This document shows, piece by piece, positions 24,940 through 32,779 of a stretch of 64,000 nt of DNA. How positions within the stretch are numbered: position 1 is the stretch's first letter; every line of letters starts with the position of its first letter. Made by a program: the position numbers and the translations under genes. Under the pieces are notes generated by a model that saw only the letters and a program-made list of their open reading frames with translations, did not search any database and was not told where the DNA came from. Source of the stretch: UBA5796 sp040752455 (GTDB lineage Bacteria; Chloroflexota; Anaerolineae; Anaerolineales; Villigracilaceae); NCBI GenBank assembly GCA_049324115.1, contig JBMOMN010000009.1, positions 62,001 through 126,000 of the forward strand, written 5' to 3'.

Positions 24940-27351
24940 TTACTTTATCCTCGGATAAGATGAGGGGTCAACTTCATTCATCATTTCGTACACCGCGTCG
25001 AAGATCGTCTCCGCGTTGGGCTTGGACCAGTAATCGCCGTCGTTGCCGTAGGCGGGGCGGTGGGCCGTGCCGGTCAAAGTTTTCGGGGCCGAGTCGAGCC
25101 AGGTGTAGCCGCCCTGCTTCTCGATGACCTCCTGCATCATGGTCGCCGACGCGCCGCCGGGCACATCCTCGTCCACGAAAATCACCCGGCTGGTCTTTTT
25201 GAGCGATTCGACGATCTTCCCGTGGATGTCGAACGGCAGCAGCGACTGCACGTCAATGATCTCGACCTCGATGCCCACCTCGGACAGCTTGTTGGCCGCC
25301 TCCATCGCGATCCGGCAGCAGGCCCCGTAAGTGACCAGGGTCACGTCCGAGCCGGGGCGGATCACCTCCGGCACGCCCAGCGGGACAGTGTATTCGCCGA
25401 TGTTATCGGGCAGCTTTTCCTTGACGCGGTAGCCGTTGAGCACCTCGACCACGATCGCCGGTTCGTCGGCTTGCAGCAGGGTGTTGTAAAAGCCCGCCGC
25501 CCGGGTCATATCCCGCGGCACGAGCACATGCACCCCGCGCGCCAGGTGGATGATCCCGGCCATCGGCGAGCCGGAATGCCAGATGCCCTCCAGCCGGTGG
25601 CCGCGGGTGCGGATGATGACCGGGGCCTTCTGCCCGCCCGCCGTGCGCCAGCGCAGGGTCGCCAGGTCGTCGCTCAACAGTTGCAGCGCATACAGCAGGT
25701 AATCGAGATACTGGATCTCGCAGATCGGCCTCAGCCCGCGCATCGCCATCCCGATCGCCTGTCCCAAAATCGTCGCCTCCCGGATGCCGGTGTCGCTCAC
25801 CCGGAATTCGCCGTATTTCTCCTGCATCCCCCGAAAACCCTGGTTCACGTCGCCCAGGAGTCCCACGTCCTCGCCGAAAGCGATCAGGCGCGGCTCCTTG
25901 GCCAGCAGTTTGTCGAAGGCGGCGTTCACCACCTCGAAGCCCATCAAAGTGGGCGAGGCGCTGGAGTAAACGGGTTTGATTTCTTCGACCCGGAGCGCCG
26001 TGCCGCTGTACAAGTGGGAACTGTAGCGCGTTTCGTTGATTTTATCCTGTTCATTCTTCCAGTTGACCAGGACCTGCTTGACGGGATTCGGGTCCAGGCG
26101 CAGGAGACGCAGGGCTTCATGCACCGCGGCGTGGATATCCCGCCTCGAAACGGACGGCAGGCCTGCCAGCCGTTCTTTGACCTGTTTCAACCCTGAGGCC
26201 TGGGACGAACTACCCGCCACCTCGTCGAGCATGTCCGCCACCTGGGCGCGCTCCTCTAAAATCGGAGCGAGATAGGCGTCCCAGGCAGTTTTACGGATGC
26301 CCTCCACAGCCGCGCGGTCGGCCTCTTCAACGGAGGCCAGCTCCGGGTCCGAAATGAGGCGCTGCTCCAGAATCCACTCGCGCATGCGCTTGATCCCGTC
26401 GAAATCTTCCTCCCATTGCAGCCGTTCCGCGGATTTGTAGCGTTCGTGACTGCCGCTGGTGCTGTGTCCTTGCGGCTGGGTGGCTTCGATGACATGCACC
26501 AGGGCCGGGATGTGGTACTCGCGGGCAATCTCGGCGGCTGCGGCGTAGGTTTCGAGCAGGGCCGGGTAGTCCCAGGCGCGGACTGTGTAAAGGTCATAGC
26601 CGCGGTCGCACTCGTCAGCGGGACATGGGTCGCGCTGGAAGCCGCTCAGGATGGCCCCGATATTTTCCTTGACCATCTGGAACTGGTTGGGGACCGAGAT
26701 GCCGTAGCCGTCGTCGTAGATCGTCAGGACGGCCGGGGCGTGCAGCACGCCGATGGCGTTGACCGACTCCCAGAAGATGCCCTCGGCGGTGGAGGCGTTG
26801 CCGATGCTGGCCCAGGCCACCTCGTCGCCGTTACGCGAGAACTCCTTGAACTTCCTGAGTTCGTCCAGTTTGCGGTAGACGACCGAGGCGTAAGCCAGCC
26901 CGACGGTGCGGGCCATCTGGGTCGCGGTCGGCGAAACGTCGGCGGAGACGTTGTAAGTTTGGGTCTGGTCCTTCCAGCGGCCGTCGGGGTAAAGGTAGCG
27001 GGTGGCGAAGTGGGCGTTCATCGAGCGCCCGGCCGTGGCGGGATCGTGTTCCACGTCGGCGTGGGCGTAGAGCTGGGCAAAAAATTCCTGGATGCTCGTC
27101 ACCCCGAGGGCAAACATCCAGGTCTGGTCACGGTAATAGCCGGAGCGCCAGTCGCCTTTGCGGAAGGCGCGCGCCATCGCAAGTTGGGTCACCTCCTTGC
27201 CGTCGCCGAAGATGCCGAACTTGGCCTTGCCCGAAAGCACTTCGCGTCGCCCGATCAGGGATGCCTGGCGGGACTGGTAGGCGAGGCGGTAATCTTTGAG
27301 AATTTCTTCTGGGGGAAGGGGGAGATGGTTCGCAGGTTTCTTTTGGGGCAT
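24940..27351 (-). CDS. Fused E1 alpha-beta subunit of 2-oxoisovalerate-type dehydrogenase
   Basis: 803 residues. Residues 20-370 are the alpha (thiamine-diphosphate-binding) part: IGNASTAEGIFWESVNAIGV and YDDGYGISVPNQF are the TPP motif as it appears in the fused oxoisovalerate family, and HSTSGSHERYKS is the phosphorylation-loop-like region. Residues ~475-800 are the beta part (LIAFGEDVGLLGDVNQGFRG, ICEIQYLDYLLYALQLLSDD). It decarboxylates branched-chain 2-oxo acids and transfers the acyl group to the E2 lipoyl. In many organisms the two parts are separate genes. No clear Shine-Dalgarno precedes the ATG. E3 is not in the window. Confidence 0.92.
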   Translation of the reverse strand: MPQKKPANHLPLPPEEILKDYRLAYQSRQASLIGRREVLSGKAKFGIFGDGKEVTQLAMARAFRKGDWRSGYYRDQTWMFALGVTSIQEFFAQLYAHADVEHDPATAGRSMNAHFATRYLYPDGRWKDQTQTYNVSADVSPTATQMARTVGLAYASVVYRKLDELRKFKEFSRNGDEVAWASIGNASTAEGIFWESVNAIGVLHAPAVLTIYDDGYGISVPNQFQMVKENIGAILSGFQRDPCPADECDRGYDLYTVRAWDYPALLETYAAAAEIAREYHIPALVHVIEATQPQGHSTSGSHERYKSAERLQWEEDFDGIKRMREWILEQRLISDPELASVEEADRAAVEGIRKTAWDAYLAPILEERAQVADMLDEVAGSSSQASGLKQVKERLAGLPSVSRRDIHAAVHEALRLLRLDPNPVKQVLVNWKNEQDKINETRYSSHLYSGTALRVEEIKPVYSSASPTLMGFEVVNAAFDKLLAKEPRLIAFGEDVGLLGDVNQGFRGMQEKYGEFRVSDTGIREATILGQAIGMAMRGLRPICEIQYLDYLLYALQLLSDDLATLRWRTAGGQKAPVIIRTRGHRLEGIWHSGSPMAGIIHLARGVHVLVPRDMTRAAGFYNTLLQADEPAIVVEVLNGYRVKEKLPDNIGEYTVPLGVPEVIRPGSDVTLVTYGACCRIAMEAANKLSEVGIEVEIIDVQSLLPFDIHGKIVESLKKTSRVIFVDEDVPGGASATMMQEVIEKQGGYTWLDSAPKTLTGTAHRPAYGNDGDYWSKPNAETIFDAVYEMMNEVDPSSYPRIK

Positions 27352-27429
27352 TCAGAAGCTCGCTTATTTGGGGTGGGTATGTCCGAATTATAGTACAGAA
27401 TAGTTGATGGAGGTGTTAGAGGAAAGTAA

Positions 27430-27452
27430 AACCGCCACGTTTTGTGGCGGTT
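27430..27452 (-). terminator. Terminator after the small methyltransferase operon
   Basis: Stem AACCGCCAC/GTGGCGGTT (27430-27438 with 27444-27452), 5-nt loop. On the minus strand the stem runs into TTTTACTTT. It lies just downstream of the stop at 27458. Confidence 0.8.
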
Positions 27453-27457
27453 GGCTT

Positions 27458-28057
27458 CTATTTTTGGATCGTCCATGCCCCGACGAGACCCTGAAGCAAG
27501 GGACTAAATTGAATCGATTCCGTGTCCAGCGTTTCATATATGGCCGGGTCAACAATGTTGTTCTGGCGCGCCATTGCCCACATGCGCAGACCGACAATTC
27601 GTTTCCGGGGAAGTCCGTTTTGGATGGCGCGGTCGGCATTATCAACGGTCATCATGCTGGTCGGCTCGATGATGAGCAGCATCCCACCCGGGCGAAGTAC
27701 CTGCCAAAGGGAACGGAGTCCGGCCTTTCGGTCGGGAAGAACCGCAAGCAAGGAGGCGGCTGAAACAACATCCGCAGATTCTTTTGGCAGGTTGGCAACG
27801 TCGCCTGTTTGGAAGTCCGCAGAAGAATGTTCCTGTTGAGCAATTCGTTTTGCCGAAGCCACCATCTGCGGGTCAGCGTCAATTCCAGTGACGCGATAGC
27901 CCCTGCGGGCGGCCAGGCGGGCCACCAATCCGGGTCCGCTTCCAACATCCAGCCAAATTTCACCGTGGCCGGTAGGCAAAGATTCTACGGCCTCCTCGTG
28001 CAGGTCGCGATAAAAATCCGCCCCCTGAAGCCATGTGAAAAGCAAGGGCGCAATCAA
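27458..28057 (-). CDS. Class I SAM-dependent methyltransferase
   Basis: 199 residues. Motif I is WLDVGSGPGLVARLAARRG, followed by GIDADPQMV (motif II) and an LRPGGMLLIIEPT strand, as in Methyltransf_11/25 proteins. An in-frame TAA just upstream leaves TTG 28057 as the only reasonable start; GGAG lies 7 nt before it. The TTG overlaps the stop of a 29-codon ORF (TTGA). If the short ORF were really the N-terminus joined by a frameshift, the protein would be ~228 residues. The gene ends an operon with the membrane protein at 28140-28562. Confidence 0.8.
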   Translation of the reverse strand: MIAPLLFTWLQGADFYRDLHEEAVESLPTGHGEIWLDVGSGPGLVARLAARRGYRVTGIDADPQMVASAKRIAQQEHSSADFQTGDVANLPKESADVVSAASLLAVLPDRKAGLRSLWQVLRPGGMLLIIEPTSMMTVDNADRAIQNGLPRKRIVGLRMWAMARQNNIVDPAIYETLDTESIQFSPLLQGLVGAWTIQK

Positions 28058-28143
28058 CTTTTACTCCCTGCTCGAATTTTGTTCCAGAGCCATGCGATAT
28101 TGCCGATGGCAATACGTGACAGTAAGCGTCTAATAGTTTTCAT
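28054..28143 (-). CDS. 29-residue basic peptide, coupled on both sides
   Basis: An ORF of 29 codons (MKTIRRLLSR..., ending KIRAGSKS). Its ATG overlaps the stop of the upstream membrane protein (ATGA) and its stop TGA overlaps the TTG start of the methyltransferase. Such double coupling argues that it is translated. The sequence is amphipathic and rich in Arg and Lys. Alternatively it is the broken N-terminus of the methyltransferase after a one-base frameshift. Function unknown. Confidence 0.45.
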   Translation of the reverse strand: MKTIRRLLSRIAIGNIAWLWNKIRAGSKS

Positions 28144-28562
28144 GGTTGATCCTGGCTGGTTTGGGCTTTTACAGCGGACGTGGCCTGCCTCGGGTAAAAC
28201 GCAACCAGCGCACCGATAAAAATGAGCGGCAGGTAGGAAGCAGTGGAAACCTGGGCAAGTGTGAGCGAGCCATTCAGCAAGTAGGCCACCGTAGCCAGCC
28301 AATCCAGCGCCTGTACGCCGATCATTGCCTGGATCCAGTGGATGTGACGTTCAGGATCGCTCACAGCAATGAACATGCCGTAAGCAAAACCGGCGGCGCG
28401 CGCACTGAACATGCACAACATCCAGTAAGCCCAGGCGGGTGCCGGTTCAAGCCCAAGCATTGCGCCAAATTGAGCAGGCGCAAAAGCAAAAGCTGCGCCA
28501 AACCCGAGTTGGGCAATGCCGATGACGATCAAGCAGATACGCAATAACAAAGTTCGATTCAT
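28140..28562 (-). CDS. Small four-helix membrane protein
   Basis: 140 residues with four hydrophobic helices (LLRICLIVIGIAQLGFGAAF, WAYWMLCMFSARAAGFAYG, MIGVQALDWLATVAYLLNG, YLPLIFIGALVAFYP). No known motif identified. TTTGGAG is 5 nt upstream of the ATG. It is divergent from the HxlR regulator, with the shared 133-nt region holding a promoter and a palindrome, so the HxlR protein probably controls it. May be a stress-related membrane protein; unassigned. Confidence 0.72.
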   Translation of the reverse strand: MNRTLLLRICLIVIGIAQLGFGAAFAFAPAQFGAMLGLEPAPAWAYWMLCMFSARAAGFAYGMFIAVSDPERHIHWIQAMIGVQALDWLATVAYLLNGSLTLAQVSTASYLPLIFIGALVAFYPRQATSAVKAQTSQDQP

Positions 28563-28604
28563 GGTTTCTCCAAACAGTGTGATGTATGATGACCTGCGTC
28601 ATCG

Positions 28605-28633
28605 TTGACAATGTTAGCATGTCTTGGTACACT
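28605..28633 (+). promoter_or_regulatory. Promoter of the HxlR gene
   Basis: TTGACA (28605-28610), 17 nt, TACACT (28628-28633). A palindrome begins at the last base of the -10 box. Confidence 0.6.
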
Positions 28634-28651
28634 TTGTAAAGTAGTTACAAA
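28633..28651. promoter_or_regulatory. Candidate HxlR operator
   Basis: TTTGTAA-N5-TTACAAA (28633-28639 and 28645-28651), perfect 7-bp arms, at the expected transcription start. Position fits repression of the gene by its own product. Confidence 0.5.
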
Positions 28652-28695
28652 AAAGTGCTGTAGTTTCAAATAATGAACTATTAGGAGACGAATGA

Positions 28696-29010
28696 ATGGG
28701 AGACAAAAACTGCCCGATTGGACGCACCGTTGAAGTGATTGGCGGAAAATGGACTCTTTACATCCTGCGCGATCTGTTTGAAGGCACAAAGCGTTTTGGC
28801 GAATTACGCGCCTCGTTGAAAGGCGTCAGCCCCAAAACCTTGACCGAAAAACTGCGCGAACTCGAACAGAATGGAATTGTCGTGCGGACGATTTTCCCCG
28901 AAGTACCGCCTCGTGTGGAATATTCATTGACTCCCAAAGGCCACAAACTGGAGCCAATTTTTCTTGCAATGAAAGATTGGGGATCGAAAAATACCTTGCC
29001 GGTGGAATAA
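28696..29010 (+). CDS. HxlR-family winged-helix regulator
   Basis: 104 residues, the normal length for HxlR proteins. It starts with the typical Cys (DKNCPIGRTVEVIGGKWTLY), followed by the winged helix (RFGELRASLKGVSPKTLTEK). In YodB/QorR-type relatives the N-terminal Cys senses quinones or aldehydes; a similar redox role is inferred. TAGGAG lies 8 nt before the ATG at 28696. A palindrome in the promoter suggests autoregulation and control of the divergent operon. Confidence 0.9.
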   Translation: MGDKNCPIGRTVEVIGGKWTLYILRDLFEGTKRFGELRASLKGVSPKTLTEKLRELEQNGIVVRTIFPEVPPRVEYSLTPKGHKLEPIFLAMKDWGSKNTLPVE

Positions 29011-29024
29011 GGTTTTTTCGTCTT

Positions 29025-29093
29025 TTTCATCATCCCCTTCAACCTGTATTGCAGCGCCTCGACCAAATGGGCGGATCGGATTCTCGAATCTCC
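29025..29093 (-). pseudogene. Relic of the 3' end of a comM-like gene
   Basis: On the minus strand this reads IRSAHLVEALQYR, nearly the same as the last residues of the intact comM at 32780 (IQSAHLAEALQYR). At DNA level 29043-29061 and 32804-32822 are identical (19 nt). Only ~20 codons remain, with no start of its own and a different tail. Probably what is left of a duplicated or relocated comM. Confidence 0.6.
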
Positions 29094-29169
29094 ACAAAGC
29101 CTGACGTGTCCATCCATAATTCCTCCACAATGGTTTGATACATTTTGGGTATCAATTTACCCAACAGGC

Positions 29170-30789
29170 TTGCACTGGACGCATCGGCAACGAGTTCTTC
29201 GAAACAACGTATGCAAGAAACGAACGGCGGTGATCGTAGAGGAAATCAAATATCTGGAATTCTTGAAACATCTTATTCGTTTCAACCGGCGGGTCTATCT
29301 TGACCATAATGCGACGACACCTGTCAGCCGTCATGTTCGGAGCAGAATGGATCAGGCTTTGAAATACCATTACGGCAATCCCTCATCGTTTTATGGCGTT
29401 GGCAGGAAATCGGCAGAGTTGCTGGAAAAAGCCCGTCAACATGTGGCAAACGCCATTCATGCCGACCCAGCCGAAGTTTATTTCACCGCCTGCGCGACCG
29501 AATCCAACAATGCCGTGCTCAAATCAGTTGCCACCCGCTTTTACCCTCAAAAGAAGAAGATCGTTTCTACGCCGATCGAGCATCCTTCCGTGTTGAACGC
29601 GCTGGCGTATCTGGAAACCCGGGGGGTGGTGGTCGAATATTGCCCGGTGGATGGCAAGGGACGCGTACTGCTTGCTGAATTGGAGAAGCAGGTGGATGAG
29701 GATACCTTTTTGGTCTGTTGCATGTCGGCCAACAATGAAACCGGAGTCATTCAAGACCTCGGGGCTGTGACAAAAATCGCCAGGCGGCATGGCGCGCTGG
29801 TGCTGACGGATTGTGTGCAGGCGCTGGGGAAAATCCCGATTGATGTCCATGCCTGGGATGTTGATTACGCTTCATTTTCGGCGCACAAACTGTACGGACC
29901 GAAAGGTGTCGGCGCATTGTACGTCAAACAGGGCAGCCCTTTTACGCCGTTGCTGCATGGCGGTCACCAGGAAAGCGGGTTGCGGGCCGGCACCGAAAGC
30001 CTCCACAACATCGTCGGGTTTGGCGCCGCCTGCCAGGAAGTTGATAAACTCCTGGCGCATGCCGGGCAGATCCGGGCATTGAAACGACAGTTGACTCAGC
30101 TACTCAAAGAAATCAGGCCAGATTGCGTGATCAATTCGCCGGAAACAGGATCGGAGTGCCTGCCGAATACGCTCAGTATTACGTTTCCCGGCGTGGAGAA
30201 TGCCGGGTTGATGGGCATGCTGGATTATCGCGGGATCGCGGTCTCTGCCGGTTCGGCGTGCAGTACGGGGGAAGACACGCCTTCGCATGTTTTGAAGGCG
30301 ATCGGTTTGTCTGACGAGGCCGCGCGTGAGACCATTCGGATCAGCCTTGGGCATGACACCTCGGCGCGTGACATCCGGTACATGACGCAGGTGGTCCAGG
30401 ACTATGTCGAAGGTCGAATCTCGTTTGTCAACATGATCACGCCCGCCCAGTTGAATGAAAATGTTCTGTTCGACGAAAAGACCTACATCCTGGATGTGCG
30501 CCCCCCGGAAGATCGGAAAATCCACAAGGGCTTGCCGAATGCTCATGAGGTCAATCCGCTTCATGTCGAAAATTACTTGAAACAACTTCCCCGCGACAAA
30601 GATATTCTGGTGTATTGTCCGGGCGGCGGACTTTCAGTTATGATCTCGTATTACTTGAAGGCGAAAGGCTTCAGGCGCGTCACCAATCTGCGCGGCGGGC
30701 TTGACGGTTGGAGAAAACGGCGCAGCGATCTCTATGAAAAATATGCAGGACAAAACGTCACAGTGCTTGAACCGGACAGGGTTGATTAA
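29170..30789 (+). CDS. Cysteine desulfurase with C-terminal rhodanese domain
   Basis: 539 residues. Residues ~40-405 are a class V PLP enzyme of the IscS/NifS group: VYLDHNATTPVS start, PIEHPSVLNAL with the PLP-ring His, SFSAHKLYGPKG with the Schiff-base Lys, and the mobile Cys loop SAGSACSTGEDTPSHVL. Residues ~430-525 are a rhodanese domain (YILDVRPPEDRKIH, active Cys in LVYCPGGGLSV). The fusion would pass persulfide sulfur from desulfurase to rhodanese Cys for thiolation or Fe-S assembly. The start is unsure: TTG 29170 lacks a good ribosome site and GTG 29230 is possible. Confidence 0.9.
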   Translation: MHWTHRQRVLRNNVCKKRTAVIVEEIKYLEFLKHLIRFNRRVYLDHNATTPVSRHVRSRMDQALKYHYGNPSSFYGVGRKSAELLEKARQHVANAIHADPAEVYFTACATESNNAVLKSVATRFYPQKKKIVSTPIEHPSVLNALAYLETRGVVVEYCPVDGKGRVLLAELEKQVDEDTFLVCCMSANNETGVIQDLGAVTKIARRHGALVLTDCVQALGKIPIDVHAWDVDYASFSAHKLYGPKGVGALYVKQGSPFTPLLHGGHQESGLRAGTESLHNIVGFGAACQEVDKLLAHAGQIRALKRQLTQLLKEIRPDCVINSPETGSECLPNTLSITFPGVENAGLMGMLDYRGIAVSAGSACSTGEDTPSHVLKAIGLSDEAARETIRISLGHDTSARDIRYMTQVVQDYVEGRISFVNMITPAQLNENVLFDEKTYILDVRPPEDRKIHKGLPNAHEVNPLHVENYLKQLPRDKDILVYCPGGGLSVMISYYLKAKGFRRVTNLRGGLDGWRKRRSDLYEKYAGQNVTVLEPDRVD

Positions 30790-30949
30790 GGGTGTAATCG
30801 TCCATTGACCGTTGTTCTCACTCCATAAAACCGCCGGTGCGTTTCGCCACGTTGTTGACCAACACGCGCAGGGCAAGGTTGTTATTAAGGTTGTGAAAGG
30901 TTGACTCCTTTTACTTTCTACTTTCCGCTTTCTCCTTTATACTCCTCCC

Positions 30950-31627
30950 ATGCCTCCCCTCATCCTCGTCGTTGACGACGAACCCAAGGTTGCCCGCCTC
31001 GCCCGCGACTATCTGGAGAAAAACGGATTCCGCGTCCTTACCGCCGCCGACGGCCAATCCGCGCTGGCGATCGCCCGCCGCGAAAAACCCGACCTCGTCA
31101 TCCTCGACTTGATGCTCCCCAAAATTGACGGGCGCGAAGTCTGCCGCATCCTGCGCCGCGAAAGCGACGTGCCGATCATCATGCTCACAGCTTTATCCGA
31201 AGAGATTGACCAGGTGACCGGCCTCGAGATCGGCGCGGACGATTACATCACCAAGCCGTTCTCCGTCCGTGCGCTGGTGGCGCGGGTGCGGGCGCTCCTC
31301 CGCAGGACGCGCGGCGAGATCAAAGCGCCGGGAATCGTTCGCGTTGGCAGGCTTGAAATTGACCCGGAAAAATATTCCGTCACTTTCGACAGTAACCCGA
31401 TCAAACTTACCCCGAAAGAATTCAAACTGTTATATTTGCTCGCCAGCCGCCCCGGCCAAACGCTCACCCGCGAACAATTGCTCGATGACTTGCACGGCGG
31501 AGCCTCCAGTTTCGACCGCAGCGTGGACTCTCACGTCAAGAACCTGCGCAAGAAGCTCGAAGCCGCCTCGGGCAACTCCATGATCGAAACTGTCTACGGC
31601 ATCGGCTATCGGTTTATCGAAAGGTAA
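30950..31627 (+). CDS. OmpR/PhoB-family response regulator
   Basis: 225 residues. Receiver domain with D9-D10, phospho-acceptor Asp53 (LVILDLMLP), Thr in MLTA and Lys in ITKPF; then a winged helix of the OmpR type (KLTPKEFKLLYLLASRPGQT, VYGIGYRFIER end). Followed by its histidine kinase after a 46-nt gap that contains a hairpin. Target genes unknown. Confidence 0.94.
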   Translation: MPPLILVVDDEPKVARLARDYLEKNGFRVLTAADGQSALAIARREKPDLVILDLMLPKIDGREVCRILRRESDVPIIMLTALSEEIDQVTGLEIGADDYITKPFSVRALVARVRALLRRTRGEIKAPGIVRVGRLEIDPEKYSVTFDSNPIKLTPKEFKLLYLLASRPGQTLTREQLLDDLHGGASSFDRSVDSHVKNLRKKLEAASGNSMIETVYGIGYRFIER

Positions 31628-31630
31628 AAA

Positions 31631-31666
31631 GTAATTGGCAAATGCTAATTACCATTTGCCAATTAC
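31631..31666. repeat. Intergenic hairpin between response regulator and kinase genes
   Basis: 14-bp perfect arms GTAATTGGCAAATG (31631-31644) and CATTTGCCAATTAC (31653-31666), 8-nt loop. It could adjust kinase expression relative to the regulator. Shares the ATTGGCAA core with the palindrome at 20744. Confidence 0.8.
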
Positions 31667-31673
31667 CAGCGCC

Positions 31674-32747
31674 ATGACCACTTCCCCTCCTCCCAAAAAA
31701 CGCCATCGCGCCAACCGATTTGTCCCGTTCGCAATTTTCTTCATCGTCTCCGCCTTCATATTCGTCGGAGGCATCGCGGCGCTGCTCTATCTCCTCTTTT
31801 CGGAATACTCCGGCGTCAGGAACATCTGGATCCTCGTCTGCGGCGCGCCTGCCGTTCTGGTCGCCTTCGTCATCATCACCATCTTCAACTTATACACCCG
31901 TTACGGCAGGCCGTTGGAAGAACTCTTCAACGCCATCAACATAATCGAAGAGGGAGACCTCTCGGTACGGGTGTCGGAGAAAAGCTCCGACATGTTCAGC
32001 GACCTGTTCAAACGCTTCAATAAAATGGTCGGTGAGCTGGAACGCGCTAACCAGCAGCGCCGCAACCTCACCGCCGACATTGCCCACGAACTCCGCACCC
32101 CGCTGCACATCATCCAGGGCAACCTCGAAGGGATCATTGACGGGGTGTACCGGCCCACCCCCGAACACATCAAGGACACCCTGGATGAGACCCGGCTGCT
32201 CGCCCGCCTCGTGAACGACTTGCAGACCCTCTCCCTCGCCGAAACGGGACAACTCCCGCTTCATCCGACCCGTTTCCTGCTCGCCGACCTGATAGCGGAT
32301 CTCACTTCGAGTTTTTCCTCCCAGGCCGCATCCCTGGGCATTGACCTGGAAACGGACATCGCCGACCCCTCGCAGGAGATATTCGCCGATTATGACCGGC
32401 TCAACCAGGTGCTCTCCAACCTGATCTCCAACGCCCTGCGCCACACCCCTCGCGGAGGGACAGTTTCCATCCAGACCGGATCAATCGAAGGCAACCCCAA
32501 TTACCAGTTACGAATTACCGTCCACGACACCGGCTCCGGCATCCCTCCCGCCGACCTGCCGTTCATCTTCGACAGGTTCTGGCGCGGGGACAGATCACGC
32601 ACCCGCGGAACACATGCCTCGAGCGGGCTTGGCCTTTCGATTGCGAAACAGCTCGTCCACGCCCACGGCGGGACCATCTCAGCCCAAAGCGCGGTGGGAA
32701 GCGGTTCGAACTTTATCATTGATCTGCCGGACAAAATTTCCCGATAA
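31674..32747 (+). CDS. Sensor histidine kinase (EnvZ/BaeS type)
   Basis: 357 residues from the ATG at 31674 (the frame opens further upstream, but that part is the hairpin). Two membrane helices (~18-40 and ~52-75) with almost no extracytoplasmic loop, then HAMP, HisKA with phospho-acceptor His138 (DIAHELRTPLHII) and HATPase_c (N box LISNALRHTPRGG, G1 DTGSGIP, G2 GLGLSIAKQLV). The tiny loop suggests it senses the membrane itself or a partner protein. Partner is the OmpR-type regulator upstream. Confidence 0.92.
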   Translation: MTTSPPPKKRHRANRFVPFAIFFIVSAFIFVGGIAALLYLLFSEYSGVRNIWILVCGAPAVLVAFVIITIFNLYTRYGRPLEELFNAINIIEEGDLSVRVSEKSSDMFSDLFKRFNKMVGELERANQQRRNLTADIAHELRTPLHIIQGNLEGIIDGVYRPTPEHIKDTLDETRLLARLVNDLQTLSLAETGQLPLHPTRFLLADLIADLTSSFSSQAASLGIDLETDIADPSQEIFADYDRLNQVLSNLISNALRHTPRGGTVSIQTGSIEGNPNYQLRITVHDTGSGIPPADLPFIFDRFWRGDRSRTRGTHASSGLGLSIAKQLVHAHGGTISAQSAVGSGSNFIIDLPDKISR

Positions 32748-32779
32748 CTCTCCCCCGAAGTTTACCCACCCGAATCCTG

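Noticed and set aside
30830..30905. Minus-strand reading LALRVLVNNVAKRTGGFME before a stop
   Set aside because: It looks like the end of some enzyme, but only ~20 codons are present and I could not identify it, so it is not listed.
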